From positions 23,448,270 to 23,512,269 of the forward strand of contig NC_049903.1 in assembly GCF_001411555.2 (NCBI RefSeq): a DNA stretch of 64,000 nucleotides, read 5' to 3'. The stretch comes from Juglans regia. Lineage: Eukaryota; Streptophyta; Magnoliopsida; Fagales; Juglandaceae. Below are positions 54,490 through 64,000 of this stretch, in pieces. The notes beneath the pieces were generated by a model. It was not told the DNA's origin. It ran no database searches and was given only the letters and a program-made list of their open reading frames with translations. Numbering within the stretch: position 1 is the first letter of the stretch; every line of letters starts with the position of its first letter. A program made the position numbers and the translations under genes.

Positions 54490-55610
54490 AGGGTATCAAA
54501 AGTTTTTTGCACTCATCAGTCCAAACAAATTCAATATCATTTTGTAAAAGAGTGCACAAAGGTTTTGCAATAGAACTGAACTATTGAATAAACTGCCATA
54601 AAAGCCAGCATGGCCAAGAAAAGAACGAATATCCCTAACCGTCCTAGGGATAGGAAGTTTATATGTTAATTCAATTTTTACCTTGTCGACCTTTATACCT
54701 TCAGAAGAAACAATATGTTCCAAGACAATGCCCTGAGTAACCATAAATTGACATTTCTCTCAATGAAGTAAAAGATTTTTTTTCTCACATCTCTGAAGAA
54801 TACGTGTCAAATTATGCAAGCTACTATAAAAAGATTTCCCAAAACATTGAAGTCATCTATGAATATTCCACAAATATCCTCAATCATGTCAGAAAAATAT
54901 TCATCATGTATCTCTGAAAGGTGGCTGGGGCATTAGATAAACCAAAAGGCATTCTGGTAAAAGCAAAGGTGCCAAAAGGACAGATGAAAGTGGTTTTCTC
55001 CTGGTCCTCAGGCGCTATAACAATTTGATAATAACCAGAGTATCCATCTAAGAAGCAATAAAATGCATTACCAGCCACTATTTCTAAAATTTGATCCAAG
55101 AATGGTAAAGGAAAATGATCATTCCTACTGGCTGAATTAAGTTTTTTATAATCAATGCACATTCTCAAGCCAGCAACCATTCTAGTTGGAATCAACTCAT
55201 TTTTATCATTTTGAACAACCATTAAACAAGATTTTTTTTATGCCACTTGAGTTGGGCTTACCCACTTACTGTCTGAGATGAGATAAATGATACCCACTGC
55301 GAGCAGCTTGAGCACTTCCTCTTTGACAACTTCCTTCATGGTAGGATTAAGCCTACGTTGAGCATCACGAACTGGTCTAGTATCATCTTCAAGATGGATT
55401 CTGTAGTACAAACAATAGCATCAATACCTTTGATGTCAGCTATTGTCCAACCAATTGCGCCTCGATGCTTTCTTAAGACTTTAATCAACTGGGCTTCATC
55501 ATTCTGATTTAACTTTGAGGAAATCACCACAGGAAAAATGTCTTCTTCAAGACCAAGAAAAATATACTTTAAATTTTGAGGAAGTGGTTTCAGTTCCAAC
55601 TGAGGAACAT
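54490..55610 (-). pseudogene. Athila/Tat-like reverse transcriptase
   Basis: Frame pieces: ELKPLPQNLKYIFLG (55599 down), GLRMCIDYKKLNSASRNDHF, FYCFLDGYSGYYQI, FAFTRMPFGLSNAPATFQR, then after the YxDD region VLEHIVSSEGIKVDKVKIEL. A stop-containing stretch follows RYMMNIF, so the YxDD active site is not intact in any one frame. Confidence 0.87.
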
Positions 55611-56045
55611 CTTCCTCTGAAGATTTAAGTATGTCTCTGGTAGTGGTACAGTTTCAAACTGGAATTGCCATCTTACCCCTGCAAATTGTACTTCAAGTGG
55701 TAAAGAAGAATCTACAAAACAGACTAAAAATTCAAGGACATTTTCATCAACATGGTCAGTTTTTTCATAAAGTAAAAATTCAGGCGTTTGAAAAATGGAA
55801 TCATCATCAGAGAAAGGAAAAGTCGAGCAAATAAATTATGTTAGTGTCAAACTCTCTACAACATTCAAATCACTTGTGTCATCAAAATGTGCTGCCATCT
55901 TGCAACCATTGAAAACGTTCAACTCAATTGCCATGTTCCCAAAAGTAAGCTTCAGAACTCCACTTCTGTAATTAATCAAAGCATTTGACGGAGTTAGAAA
56001 TGGTCTTCCAAGGATGATAGGAGCTTGGTAAATAGTGGAGGCTAC

Positions 56046-56453
56046 CTACTGCATATCAAGAACTACAAAATCCACTAGGTAGTAAAATTTGTCCACCTGG
56101 ACCAGCACATCCTCAACAATACCCCTCGGCCCCTTAATTGATCTATTAGCCAACTCTAGCATGATGGAGGTCTTTTTCATCTCACCCAATCCCAACTGCT
56201 CATACACTGAGAATGGTAGCAAGCTCACACTACTCCCCAAATCAAGTAAAGCTCTCTCAATGCGTAACTCACTGATCATAATGGAAATGTTAGGAGAGTC
56301 AAGATCTCTGAACTTTTGAGGTGTCTTGCTCAATTTTAATGCACTGACTTGCTCCGTTAGGAAAAATTTCTCCTTTACATTCAGCTTCCTCTTCATTGTG
56401 CACAAGTCCTTCAAAAGTTTTGCATATGAAGTAACTTGTTGTATGGCATCCAA
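56046..56453 (-). pseudogene. Athila/Tat-like aspartic protease region
   Basis: The 135-residue frame contains QQVTSYAKLLKDLC, KEKFFLTEQVSAL, then the protease motif ALLDLGSSVSLLPFSVYEQL and PRGIVEDVLVQVDKFYY. The DLG-type active site is typical of this clade. It is a fragment of a once larger gag-pol frame. Confidence 0.85.
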
Positions 56454-56899
56454 GAGTGGAATGTTAATCTTTACTTGTTGAAGATCTCCTGAATCTCAGT
56501 ATGGTATTTGTTCTTTTGGCTAGCTGCCAATATCGGAGGATAGGGAACCACAGTTTGGTACCCTAACTAGTTTTAGCATCTGCACTCACAGGCTTCTTCA
56601 GCTCTGGTCTCACTACCTCTTATTTGTTTTCAGCTTCATCAGTATCTGTTACATCTTTAGGTGTAGGAGCAACTACCTGTCTGTCAATGGTCATCTCTGG
56701 TTGAGGAACTTCCTTTCCACTTCTCAAAGTAAGAAAAGTCTTCACTGTCTCAATAACATCCCCTGAGACATTATGTACCTGTTGTGGTTGTTGCCAATAT
56801 ACTTGAAGATTAGGCTGAGGTTGTGCTGGAAATTTCCCTCTCTATAGAGTGCTCAATGTCGTGCTCATCTTATTCATGGTGCCCTGCAAGTCATTTATG

Positions 56900-58276
56900 G
56901 CCTGATTGTTTTGATTGTTTGTAGTGGCCTGAATCTACATGAATTGCTGAAGTGTATTGGCCATCTATGCCATACTATCATCTAAAGACTTCTTCACAGA
57001 TGATTGAGGCTGAGAACTCTGTGCAGCTACATGAGGTTGAAATCCTGGAGGTGCTACAAAAGGATAGCTCTTAGAACTCTGATATGGCTGATACTGGTGC
57101 TGAGGAGTAGCCTGATGAAATGGATGCTGAGAAGCTGGCGGAGACTGGCTAGGCTGATCATTCCTCAATGAAAAATTTGGGTGATTCCTCCACCCTGAGC
57201 TATATGTATTGGAGAAAGGTTGATTTGTGCTCTGTTTACCCAGTTTGCTGATTGCATCTGCTGTGACCCATTCTCCTAAAATACTGGCATAATTGGGCGG
57301 TCCTGGGTCATGTGGTTTGAATCAGTACATAAAGAACATGCCTCAACTGTTTTCACGGCCTTCACGTTTTCCATCTCCATGACCTCTAATTTTCTAGTCA
57401 ATGCAGCTATTTGGGCTTGATCGTCAGTGTCCTCCTTAAGCTCATATATGCCCCCACCAGCAATAGCCCTCAGTGGTTGTGCTGTCAATGAAACTCGATT
57501 AGTCCAAGTGTTCCATTGTTGTGCACTCTTAGCAAGATAGTCAAAAAATGGCAATGCTTCATCAGGTTCCTTGCTAAAGAATTCTCCATTGCACATAGTC
57601 TGAACAAACTGATTGCATTCTGGAGTGAGACTAGTGTAAATATAATTCACCAGCCTCCAGGATTCAAAACCGTGATGTGGACAAATGTTTACCAAATCCT
57701 TAAACATTTCCCAACTGGCCTGGAAAGCCTTGTAAAAGTTCTGATTGAACTGGCTGATCTGCTCTTGTAAATACTGAGTTCTCTGAAAAGGAATTTTTTT
57801 TTTTGTAAGAACTCATGCTGCATATTAGACCAACTAAAGATAAAATTAGGCCTTAAATAATTAAATCAAATCTTTGGTTTATCTCTTAAAGAGAAAGGAA
57901 ATAAACAGAGTCTAATAAATTCATCAATAGTGGCTCTATTGATAAAAATAGTACAGGCAACTCAAAATCTGTCATATGCTAATAAGGACTCCAGAATCCA
58001 TCCCGTGGAACTGAGTTATCACTGACATCATGCTATACTTAATAGAAAAATTAAGTGCGTCATCAGGTAAAATAATGCATGATGGTGTAGTGGTGCGAGT
58101 GGGCTGCAATAATCCCTAAGAGTGCGTGGTGCAGGTGCAATCATGGTTTGCTCAATTTCAATGTCCTCGTCTGTAGAAAAAACAGAAGAGCTATCTATCT
58201 CTGGGCTGTGTATACTACTCTCAGTACTCGATGTAACTCTAACCAACCTACTTGAATTGTCTCTCACCCATGACAT
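56900..58276 (-). pseudogene. Athila/Tat-like gag
   Basis: The proposed start MSWVRDNSSR at 58276 leads to APAPRTLRDYCSP, a clade-typical N-terminus. After shifts, 57707-57276 gives the gag domain (MFKDLVNICPHHGFESWRLV, FVQTMCNGEFFSKEPDEAL) and a degenerate zinc finger CSLCTDSNHMTQD. A Gln/Pro-rich tail follows (57168-56965). It is not translatable as one protein. Confidence 0.83.
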
Positions 58277-58420
58277 GAAACATCAATCCAAATAGCATAA
58301 GTAAGGTTCAAGTGGCTGAATAGTAGGTGATAAGTGAAATGTGTAATCAGAGATAAGATAATGAAATAAACATTCGAGATAAAAATAAAAATAACGAGTC
58401 TAAATTTTCGTCAAGCAACT

Positions 58421-58438
58421 ATCCCCGACAACAGCATA
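58421..58438 (-). promoter_or_regulatory. degenerate primer-binding site of the gypsy element
   Basis: On the minus strand TATGCTGTTGTCGGGGA lies just past the LTR edge. It resembles TGGCGCCGTTGCCGGGGA, used by Athila/Tat-type elements, with several substitutions. Confidence 0.55.
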
Positions 58439-58444
58439 AAAAAC

Positions 58445-58843
58445 TTGACTCACTAAAAAATAAATAGCACGAAGACTGTCCCAATTGTAGGAGGATGTCG
58501 CGTAATACTTAGGAAAAAATTCCTAAATTGATTCCTCAGGGAAAACTACTTAAAATCAAACTCGTTTAAAATAATGAAAATATTCACAAAGAGAAAATAA
58601 AATTTGTGGTATGTGCAATGAATGGAAGAGTGTAACAGGAATAAAAAGGGTACTAGTCATGGACTAGATTCATATTTTTAGATTTTTTTGAGTATCGGAA
58701 TGAAATGTAAAACACTAACAAACTGAAATTAATAATCAAGAAACTAACTAAGCTAAACAATCTCAATTAATCAAAAAATTAATTAATAAAATCAAAATTA
58801 ATTAAGTCCTAATTAACCTAATATGCAATGGAACTAAAAGATT
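58445..58843 (-). repeat. 5' LTR remnant, interrupted by a LINE
   Basis: It matches 50335-50731. The match stops at GGAACTAAAAGATT, where the poly(T) (LINE poly(A)) begins. Confidence 0.85.
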
Positions 58844-61020
58844 TTTTTTCTTTTTAAATAAAAGAGCCGGTAGCCACCCTCATAGCAACCCCGTCCCAAG
58901 TTTATTAAGCAGCCCTCACTTATGGCGAAGGAATACCATGGTTATAAAACTAGCATCTAGGAGTAACAATAACAACCTCTCAAAACACAAACCAATCAAA
59001 AGAGAACAACAAACCCATAAATCAAAGCAGAACTAAACAGGCCTAAAAGAAAAAGTAAACTAAACAAGCCTAATAAAAAAGTAAACAAAAAGTAAACTAA
59101 ACAAGCCTAAAAATAAAACAAATAAAATGAACCTTAGGTACGAATTGAAGGCAACCCAGCCTTATCGATCCGAATAACACCCTTAACGAACCTCGGCAAT
59201 TGTCGAAATTCTTCATAAACTACATCACTGCCTAGCTCCCCTTGTTTAGCTAACACATTAGCCACTTTATTCCCTTCACGGAATTGATGAACGACACGAG
59301 TATCCATTCCTTGCAATTCATGACTAATCTCATTCCAATAGTCCGATAAATACCAAAGAGTGCATTTCCCTAACCGGAGCCAATCCACAATCAACTTAGA
59401 ATCACTTTCAATAATGATCTTAGAAAAAGAAAGGCTTTTACAAAGTCGAATCCCTTCTAAAATAGCTCTCAATTCAACTGTATTATTCATACCAGGACCA
59501 AAATGAGCCGAGAAAGCTGCTTTAAAATTACCATCCATATCCCATAAAATGGCCCCACCTCTCAAAGACCCTGGATTATTCCGACAACTCCCATCGCAAT
59601 TGAGCTTAACCCATCCAGACGGAGGCTTGGACCATTTAACGAGCCTACATTTACGATTTATAATTCTCGGCGTCTCCAAATTTAGAGCATTGAGCACATC
59701 AAGATCCTCTTTATTGAGCAGCCGTTGCACTTTCAACTCAATCGCCAATTTTTTTATCCACATTTTAACAGAGGAGCACACCTGCATTGCATTTATGTCC
59801 AGCCCCTCCATACGTACTTTGCATCTTCTAGTCCATAAACACCAAGTGATAACAAACGGAAGCATACCAATCAAATTACCCACAAAAGAGGACTTCTTAA
59901 CGCAAACCATCCAAGCCGATAGTCTAGCTTTCCAGGTACTGAACCTCAAGCACGGCACCTTCAAAAGTCTACTTGCAAATTCCCAGACCCGAGAGGCTAT
60001 TTGACTTGTGACTAAAGCATGGTCTATGTTTTCCCTAGCATGCGGTATACAACAATCACACGTTGATACCATAGAGATCCCTTTACTTTGAATTCTCTCA
60101 TATGTTGACAAACATTGAAACAAGGCTCTCCAGTTGCAAATGGAAATTTTTTTCGGCAACCACTTATTCCAAAGCCACTCGTGCCATTGCATTTGGACCC
60201 CTTTTTCCTGAATTACATCCCATGCAGTAGCAATAGAAAAATTACCATCCGAAGTTGGTTTCCACACACAAATGTCCAACCCAGTGCGCCCATAAATTTT
60301 GGTTCGTAAAATTTCTTCTGTGATTGTCTCTCCCACTAGATCCTTCAACAAATCAACATTCCATGCCTGATCCCTCCAACAGTCTCTAATACGCAAAGCC
60401 TTATTTCCAATGTCTTGGATTTTGATTGATAAAGGTCCCGAAGCTAACCATCTATCAAACCAAAAAAAAGAATTACCATCACGCAACAGAATCTGAACAT
60501 TGTCGATAACTTCCGGGACGAGCTTCATTAGTGACTTCCACATTCTTGAATCCGCAGCTCTAGGTGCACATGACAAAGGATGGCCGTCCCTTAGATATTT
60601 AGCATGGAAAAAATCTTTCCACAACCCTTCGGATGTTAATAAGCGATATACAAACTTCTTGCGAAGAGACTTCTGAACCTCATGTAAATCTCTCAACCCC
60701 AAACCACCTTCGTTAGCAGGTTTGCAAATTTTAGCCCATGATCTCCAATGCAATTTTCTTCTTCCCTGCACCTCGCCCCAAAAAACATTGGATAAAATAG
60801 TGTTTATCCATCAAGAGTCCCCTTCAGAACATTGATTACCGAGAGAATATGTATAAGCAAACTAGACAACACATGTCTCAATAAAATTAATCGAGCACCT
60901 TGTGAAAGTAACAGGAATTTCCAGCTCGCCACTTTCTTCCGTATTTTCTCAACTAGCGGCTCAATGATACGAGAAGTAAGTATTCCTATAACAAGCGGTG
61001 TACCCAAATAGGTCATAGGA
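58844..61020 (-). mobile_element. LINE (L1-type), 3' half, minus strand
   Basis: The poly(A) side is at 58844-58860. The 3' UTR shares GAGCCGGTAGCC..CCCGTCCCAAGTTTAT..CCCTCACTTATGG with the tails at 1500 and 49030. It contains the C-terminal half of ORF2. The copy breaks off near 61020, where a plus-strand LINE 5' half begins. Confidence 0.88.
59134..60771 (-). pseudogene. LINE ORF2 C-terminal half (RT tail, zf-RVT, RNase H)
   Basis: The uninterrupted 545-residue frame begins after the polymerase domain. It carries WRSWAKICKPANEGGLGLRD, a zf-RVT region (WKPTSDGNFSIATAWDVI, WLWNKWLPKKISICNWRAL) and an RNase H-like domain. RNase H motifs are NCDGSCRNNPG, NTVELRAILEGI, IIESDSKLIVDWL and FREGNKVANVLAK. 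The last motif normally has Asp in VADxLA; here it is Asn. The adjoining RT thumb segment (61016-60804: YLGTPLVIGILTSRI, KVASWKFLLLSQGARLIL) is separated by a stop. The good length of open frame suggests a fairly young insertion, but without RT core and endonuclease on this strand it is inactive. Confidence 0.9.
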
Positions 61021-61203
61021 AACTAACCTTAGTTTAGTTTTGTTAATTTTTTTAGTTCCAATCACTAGCTCTTTAATTAGATTGTTTTTGGAGAGAGGCG
61101 ATTGGGGTGATTTTTTCCTCCTCTCATATCTTTCTGTTTTGGTAAGTGCGGAAATCTTGGACTTTCTTCTTCAGGGGAGCCTGCTAGCGTTTGATGTCTA
61201 GGG

Positions 61204-62649
61204 TTGGCTGCTCTTCGGTGGTTCAGCCCTCTGATGGCCTTGCCATTGGCGGGAAACGTTAGCCCTGGTACTATTCCAGGGACGTACGCTGCTGCTGTTT
61301 CAAAACCGGCATATACTACATTCAAAATCCCTCTGAGGTTCCTTGTGGAAATAAATGGTGAGCTAGGATTTATTTTTACGGAAACAGAGATGACAAAGCG
61401 GCAGAAGAATACAAGTTTGCGATTGTTATGAAATTCCTGTGTGTTCGGCCATCTATTGATGTGATCAGATTGAACGTGGTGAAAAAGTGGGGTTTGGCCA
61501 AGATTCCAACGATTAGTTTTATGGATCACTATCATGTTTTAATTCAGATAAAAAATGAATGTGATTTTGTGCATCGATGGGCTAGAGAAGGAAGAGTGAT
61601 GGAAGGAAATTTGTTTCGACTGTTTAGATGGACAAAGGATTTTCATTTACGTAAGGAATCTCCATTGGCTCCTGAATGGATTTTCTTACCCGTATTACCT
61701 ATGCATCTCTATCATCTTCATTGTCTTCAGATCTTTGCAACACGTTTTGGCCATTACCTAGGGACGAATAATGCGACTTTGAATCGATCAAGGGCCACGG
61801 GTGCCAGAATTTGTGTGGAGGTGGATTTGACGGTAGAACCTGTGAAAGGTTTTCCTATTGTAGTCTTCCTACAAACTGTATCTGGCAAGAGTTGAGATAT
61901 GAAAAACAGGGATACTACTGCATGAAATGCTTTAGACAAGGTCATACGGCTATGGTATGCAGGGCGCATTATGTCTTGGTGAGGAGGATGGGAAGCCGAA
62001 AGAGAAAAAAGTATGGCAGCTGAAGAAATCTAATATTAACAGTAATACTTTGGGTAGTAAAGATGATAAGGTTATGGAAACAAATATGGAATTACTGGGT
62101 GAAAATTTGCAGGTTAATGAAGAGGAAAAAAATGCTAATGTGGTGCACGTAGAAAATATTGAGGGAGAGTCTAATGCAATACATGCAGGGATGGCAGTGA
62201 ATTGTGTGGGTGAGTCTGCGGATACAAACATGTCAGGACAGGGGCTGAGTATGTTATTATCAGAGAGTTTGAAAGACCCTCGCCAAGCTTCAGTGCAAAT
62301 AATGGAAAATCAAGAGGATGATAGCGATGAAGAGTGTGAAGAGGTTTGGTGTGATAAAGTGAATGAAGTGGCCTCGGAGATGCTGCAGTTGAAAGAGGGC
62401 GAGTCCTCTATTGTGCCAAAAGTCCTGGTTGATGATACGAAAAAGGTGCTAGACGAAAGTGGAATGCAAGGGGGAGTAGCAAAGGGATATTGTTCGGATC
62501 AGGAAGAAGGAGAATTGCCAGGTCCAAAGGGCAAAGACAAGGCTTATGACTCTGAGGGAGCGGATCAATTGGATGGAGGATTATTAACAATCAGATCAGA
62601 CAAAACCGTGAGGAAGTCCCAGTGGCTTCAACCTGATCACAGAAGCTAA
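61204..62649 (+). pseudogene. LINE ORF1 (DUF4283 and zinc knuckle), frameshifted
   Basis: Frame 1 (to 61431) starts near PGTIPGTYAAAVSKPAYTT and breaks near 61400. Frame 2 (61428-61895) holds the DUF4283-type nucleic-acid-binding region (KKWGLAKIPTISFMDHYHVL, LFRLFRWTKDFHLRKESPLA). A second shift near 61863 precedes the CCHC knuckle (YYCMKCFRQGHTAMVC). A third shift near 61965 leads to the acidic C-terminal part (61957-62649). ORF1 proteins of this type bind LINE RNA. Three shifts make this copy non-functional. Confidence 0.88.
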
Positions 62650-62653
62650 ATTT

Positions 62654-64000
62654 ATGATTGGAAGTATTTTATACTGGAACGTTAGAGGATTGGGGAGTTC
62701 GAAGAGGGGATTAAAGTCGCTTATTATCAAAGAAGATATTAATCTCTGTACAATTGCGGAACCTTTTATTGGTGACAATCGAATGGCTGTTACAGGTTCT
62801 TTCTTGACTCTTAATTATTTTTCTTCTAATGTGTCTGGGGATGGGAAATTGTGGATTTTTTGGAAAGAGTCGAACGTGTTTCAGATGGCTTTTGGCACAT
62901 CGCAAAAGATATCGGGATGGTTGTCTTCGGCGAATCAAAGTTTGTTTATAACCTTTGTTTATGCTAAATGTTCTTATACGGAAAGAAGAGGCTTATGGGA
63001 AGAATTAGAGAACCGTCAGTAGACGAATATGCCTTGGATGGTGATAGGTGATTTCAATGCAATTCGAATGGATTCTAAAAGAATTGGTGGTCATCCTCGA
63101 CCATTAATTTCTAGGTCAGAGTTTAATGATTGTTTAGATAATTGTGGCTTGATAGACCTCCATAGTAATGGGCGCATTATGTCTTGGTGCAATGGCCATT
63201 TGGGGGTAAGCCGAAGTTGGGCAAAGTTGGATAGAGTGGTCTGTAATAAATTTTTCTCTGATTAGTACTCTTCGGCTCAGGTTGGTTATTTGAAATGGAA
63301 ATCTTCAGATCATTGTCCCATGGTGGTTCACTTGGAGAGGCCTTCTTCATTGTATGGACCAGCTCTTTCCGTTTTCAAAATATGTGGTGCTTACATGAGA
63401 CATTTTTAGATTGTGTGAAGGAAGTTTGGGGTAGACATGTAGCAGGTACGGGGTTGCAAAAATTGGCAACTAAATTTAAACATACAAAAATTGCCTTATT
63501 TGCTTGGAATAAGCATGTCTTCAGCAGGGTGGATGAGAATCTTAAAATGCTTGAGGAAAGGCTGGATATTCTAGAAAATCAGCTGCAATTGGGATACTCT
63601 GAAGATGTGGAAATGGACTATCTGGCGACCAATTTGGAGCTTGCTAGCTGGGAAAAGAGAGAGGCAGTCCGGTTGGGGCATACTGCTAAAAAGAAGTGGT
63701 TGATGGAAGGGGACCAAAATACTAAATTGTTCCATTCTGTTATTAACCTAAGGTGTAAGAAGGCTATAATTTCATGAATGGTTTTATCGGATGGCACTAC
63801 ATTGGAGAGTGCTGAGTCTATTCACTTGGGTGCTGCACAATATTTGTGGGATTTTCTTTCAACGTCTTGCGATGTGGTGCAAGATGATTTATCAAGCTTG
63901 ATTGTTCCCGATATTTCGGACATGGATAACCAAATGTTGGGAGCGGAACCGACAGACACTGAAGTGAAGGAAGCTGTGTTTTCAATTCCTCAGCAAAGTA
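62654..64000 (+). pseudogene. LINE ORF2 N-terminal part (endonuclease), partial
   Basis: It starts SILYWNVRGLGSSKRGLKSL (endonuclease motif NVRGL). It continues WMVIGDFNAI (GDFN) at 63032-63061 and SSDHCPM (SDH) near 63305. A TAG stop lies at 63020-63022, another stop near 63263, a frameshift near 63340 and a stop at 63775. After the endonuclease comes KKKWLMEGDQNTKLFHSV, the linker before reverse transcriptase. The window ends as RT begins (DTEVKEAVFSIP). Confidence 0.9.

Larger units (their letters stand above)
50335..58843 (-). mobile_element. decayed Athila/Tat-like Ty3/gypsy retrotransposon
   Basis: A sequence of about 400 bp at 50335-50731 recurs in the same orientation at 58445-58843 with scattered differences; these are the preserved ends of the two LTRs. 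The minus-strand interior holds gag (from 58276), protease, RT, RNase H and integrase pieces in gypsy order, each with stops or shifts. The primer-binding region next to the upstream LTR reads TTGTCGGGGATAG on the minus strand, resembling the GTTGCCGGGGA of this clade. The upstream LTR is cut at 58843 by a LINE, so the far end of the element lies outside the window or is lost. Confidence 0.85.
61021..64000 (+). mobile_element. LINE (L1-type), 5' half, plus strand, runs off the window
   Basis: Probable 5' UTR (61021-61230), then ORF1 and the endonuclease part of ORF2. It lies head-to-head with the minus-strand LINE half and may be the inverted 5' part of the same insertion. Both genes are broken. 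Confidence 0.85.

Overview
The window is plant nuclear DNA, most likely from a woody eudicot. Evidence: an intronless plant-type cation/calcium exchanger, CACTA, hAT, chromovirus, Athila/Tat-like and L1-type elements with plant-specific domains, and long AT-rich spacers. I cannot name the species. Nearly everything is transposable-element DNA. I see only one intact host gene, a cation/calcium exchanger (CCX) on the minus strand at 35776-37542.

Layout, left to right. 600-3456: a minus-strand LTR retrotransposon without coding capacity, with a long LTR that carries a 30-bp minisatellite and an internal region invaded by a 5'-truncated LINE (about 1056-1516). 4007-4887: a hAT-type MITE with an exact 8-bp target duplication. 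5373-28605: one 23.2-kb CACTA (En/Spm) transposon with matching termini and a TCA target duplication. It carries a TNP2-type transposase gene (7926-11557, two in-frame stops), a second gene of the Ptta/En/Spm transposase family (15435-18407, one lost splice acceptor), and, on the opposite strand, a captured 5' piece of a host serine carboxypeptidase-like gene (about 6877-7275). Nested inside the CACTA is a 6.7-kb chromovirus (Ty3/gypsy with a chromodomain, 19540-26259) with apparently identical 340-bp LTRs and an AATTG target duplication.

29640-33540: a decayed Ty3/gypsy integrase region followed by an LTR. A second, inverted and truncated copy of that LTR family lies at about 47260-48137, where it abuts a broken hAT transposase gene (46156-47223). 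Between them are the CCX gene and a set of small non-autonomous DNA elements: foldbacks, hAT-type MITEs and a probable Mutator-type MITE, several with visible target duplications.

49013-64000: a LINE 3' fragment; a decayed Athila/Tat-like gypsy element on the minus strand (about 50335-58843); and a LINE on the minus strand (58844-61020) inserted in its 5' LTR. That LINE is joined head-to-head to the 5' half of a LINE on the plus strand, which runs out of the window at 64000. The head-to-head arrangement may be one 5'-inverted (twin-primed) insertion.

The elements form a clear nesting order: the chromovirus is younger than the CACTA, the LINEs are younger than the LTR elements they sit in, and the LTR fragment is adjacent to, and may have truncated, the hAT gene. 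The most unusual item is the antisense carboxypeptidase fragment, with its apparent promoter and GA-rich leader, carried inside the CACTA transposon. No RNA genes, CRISPR arrays or prokaryotic features were found.
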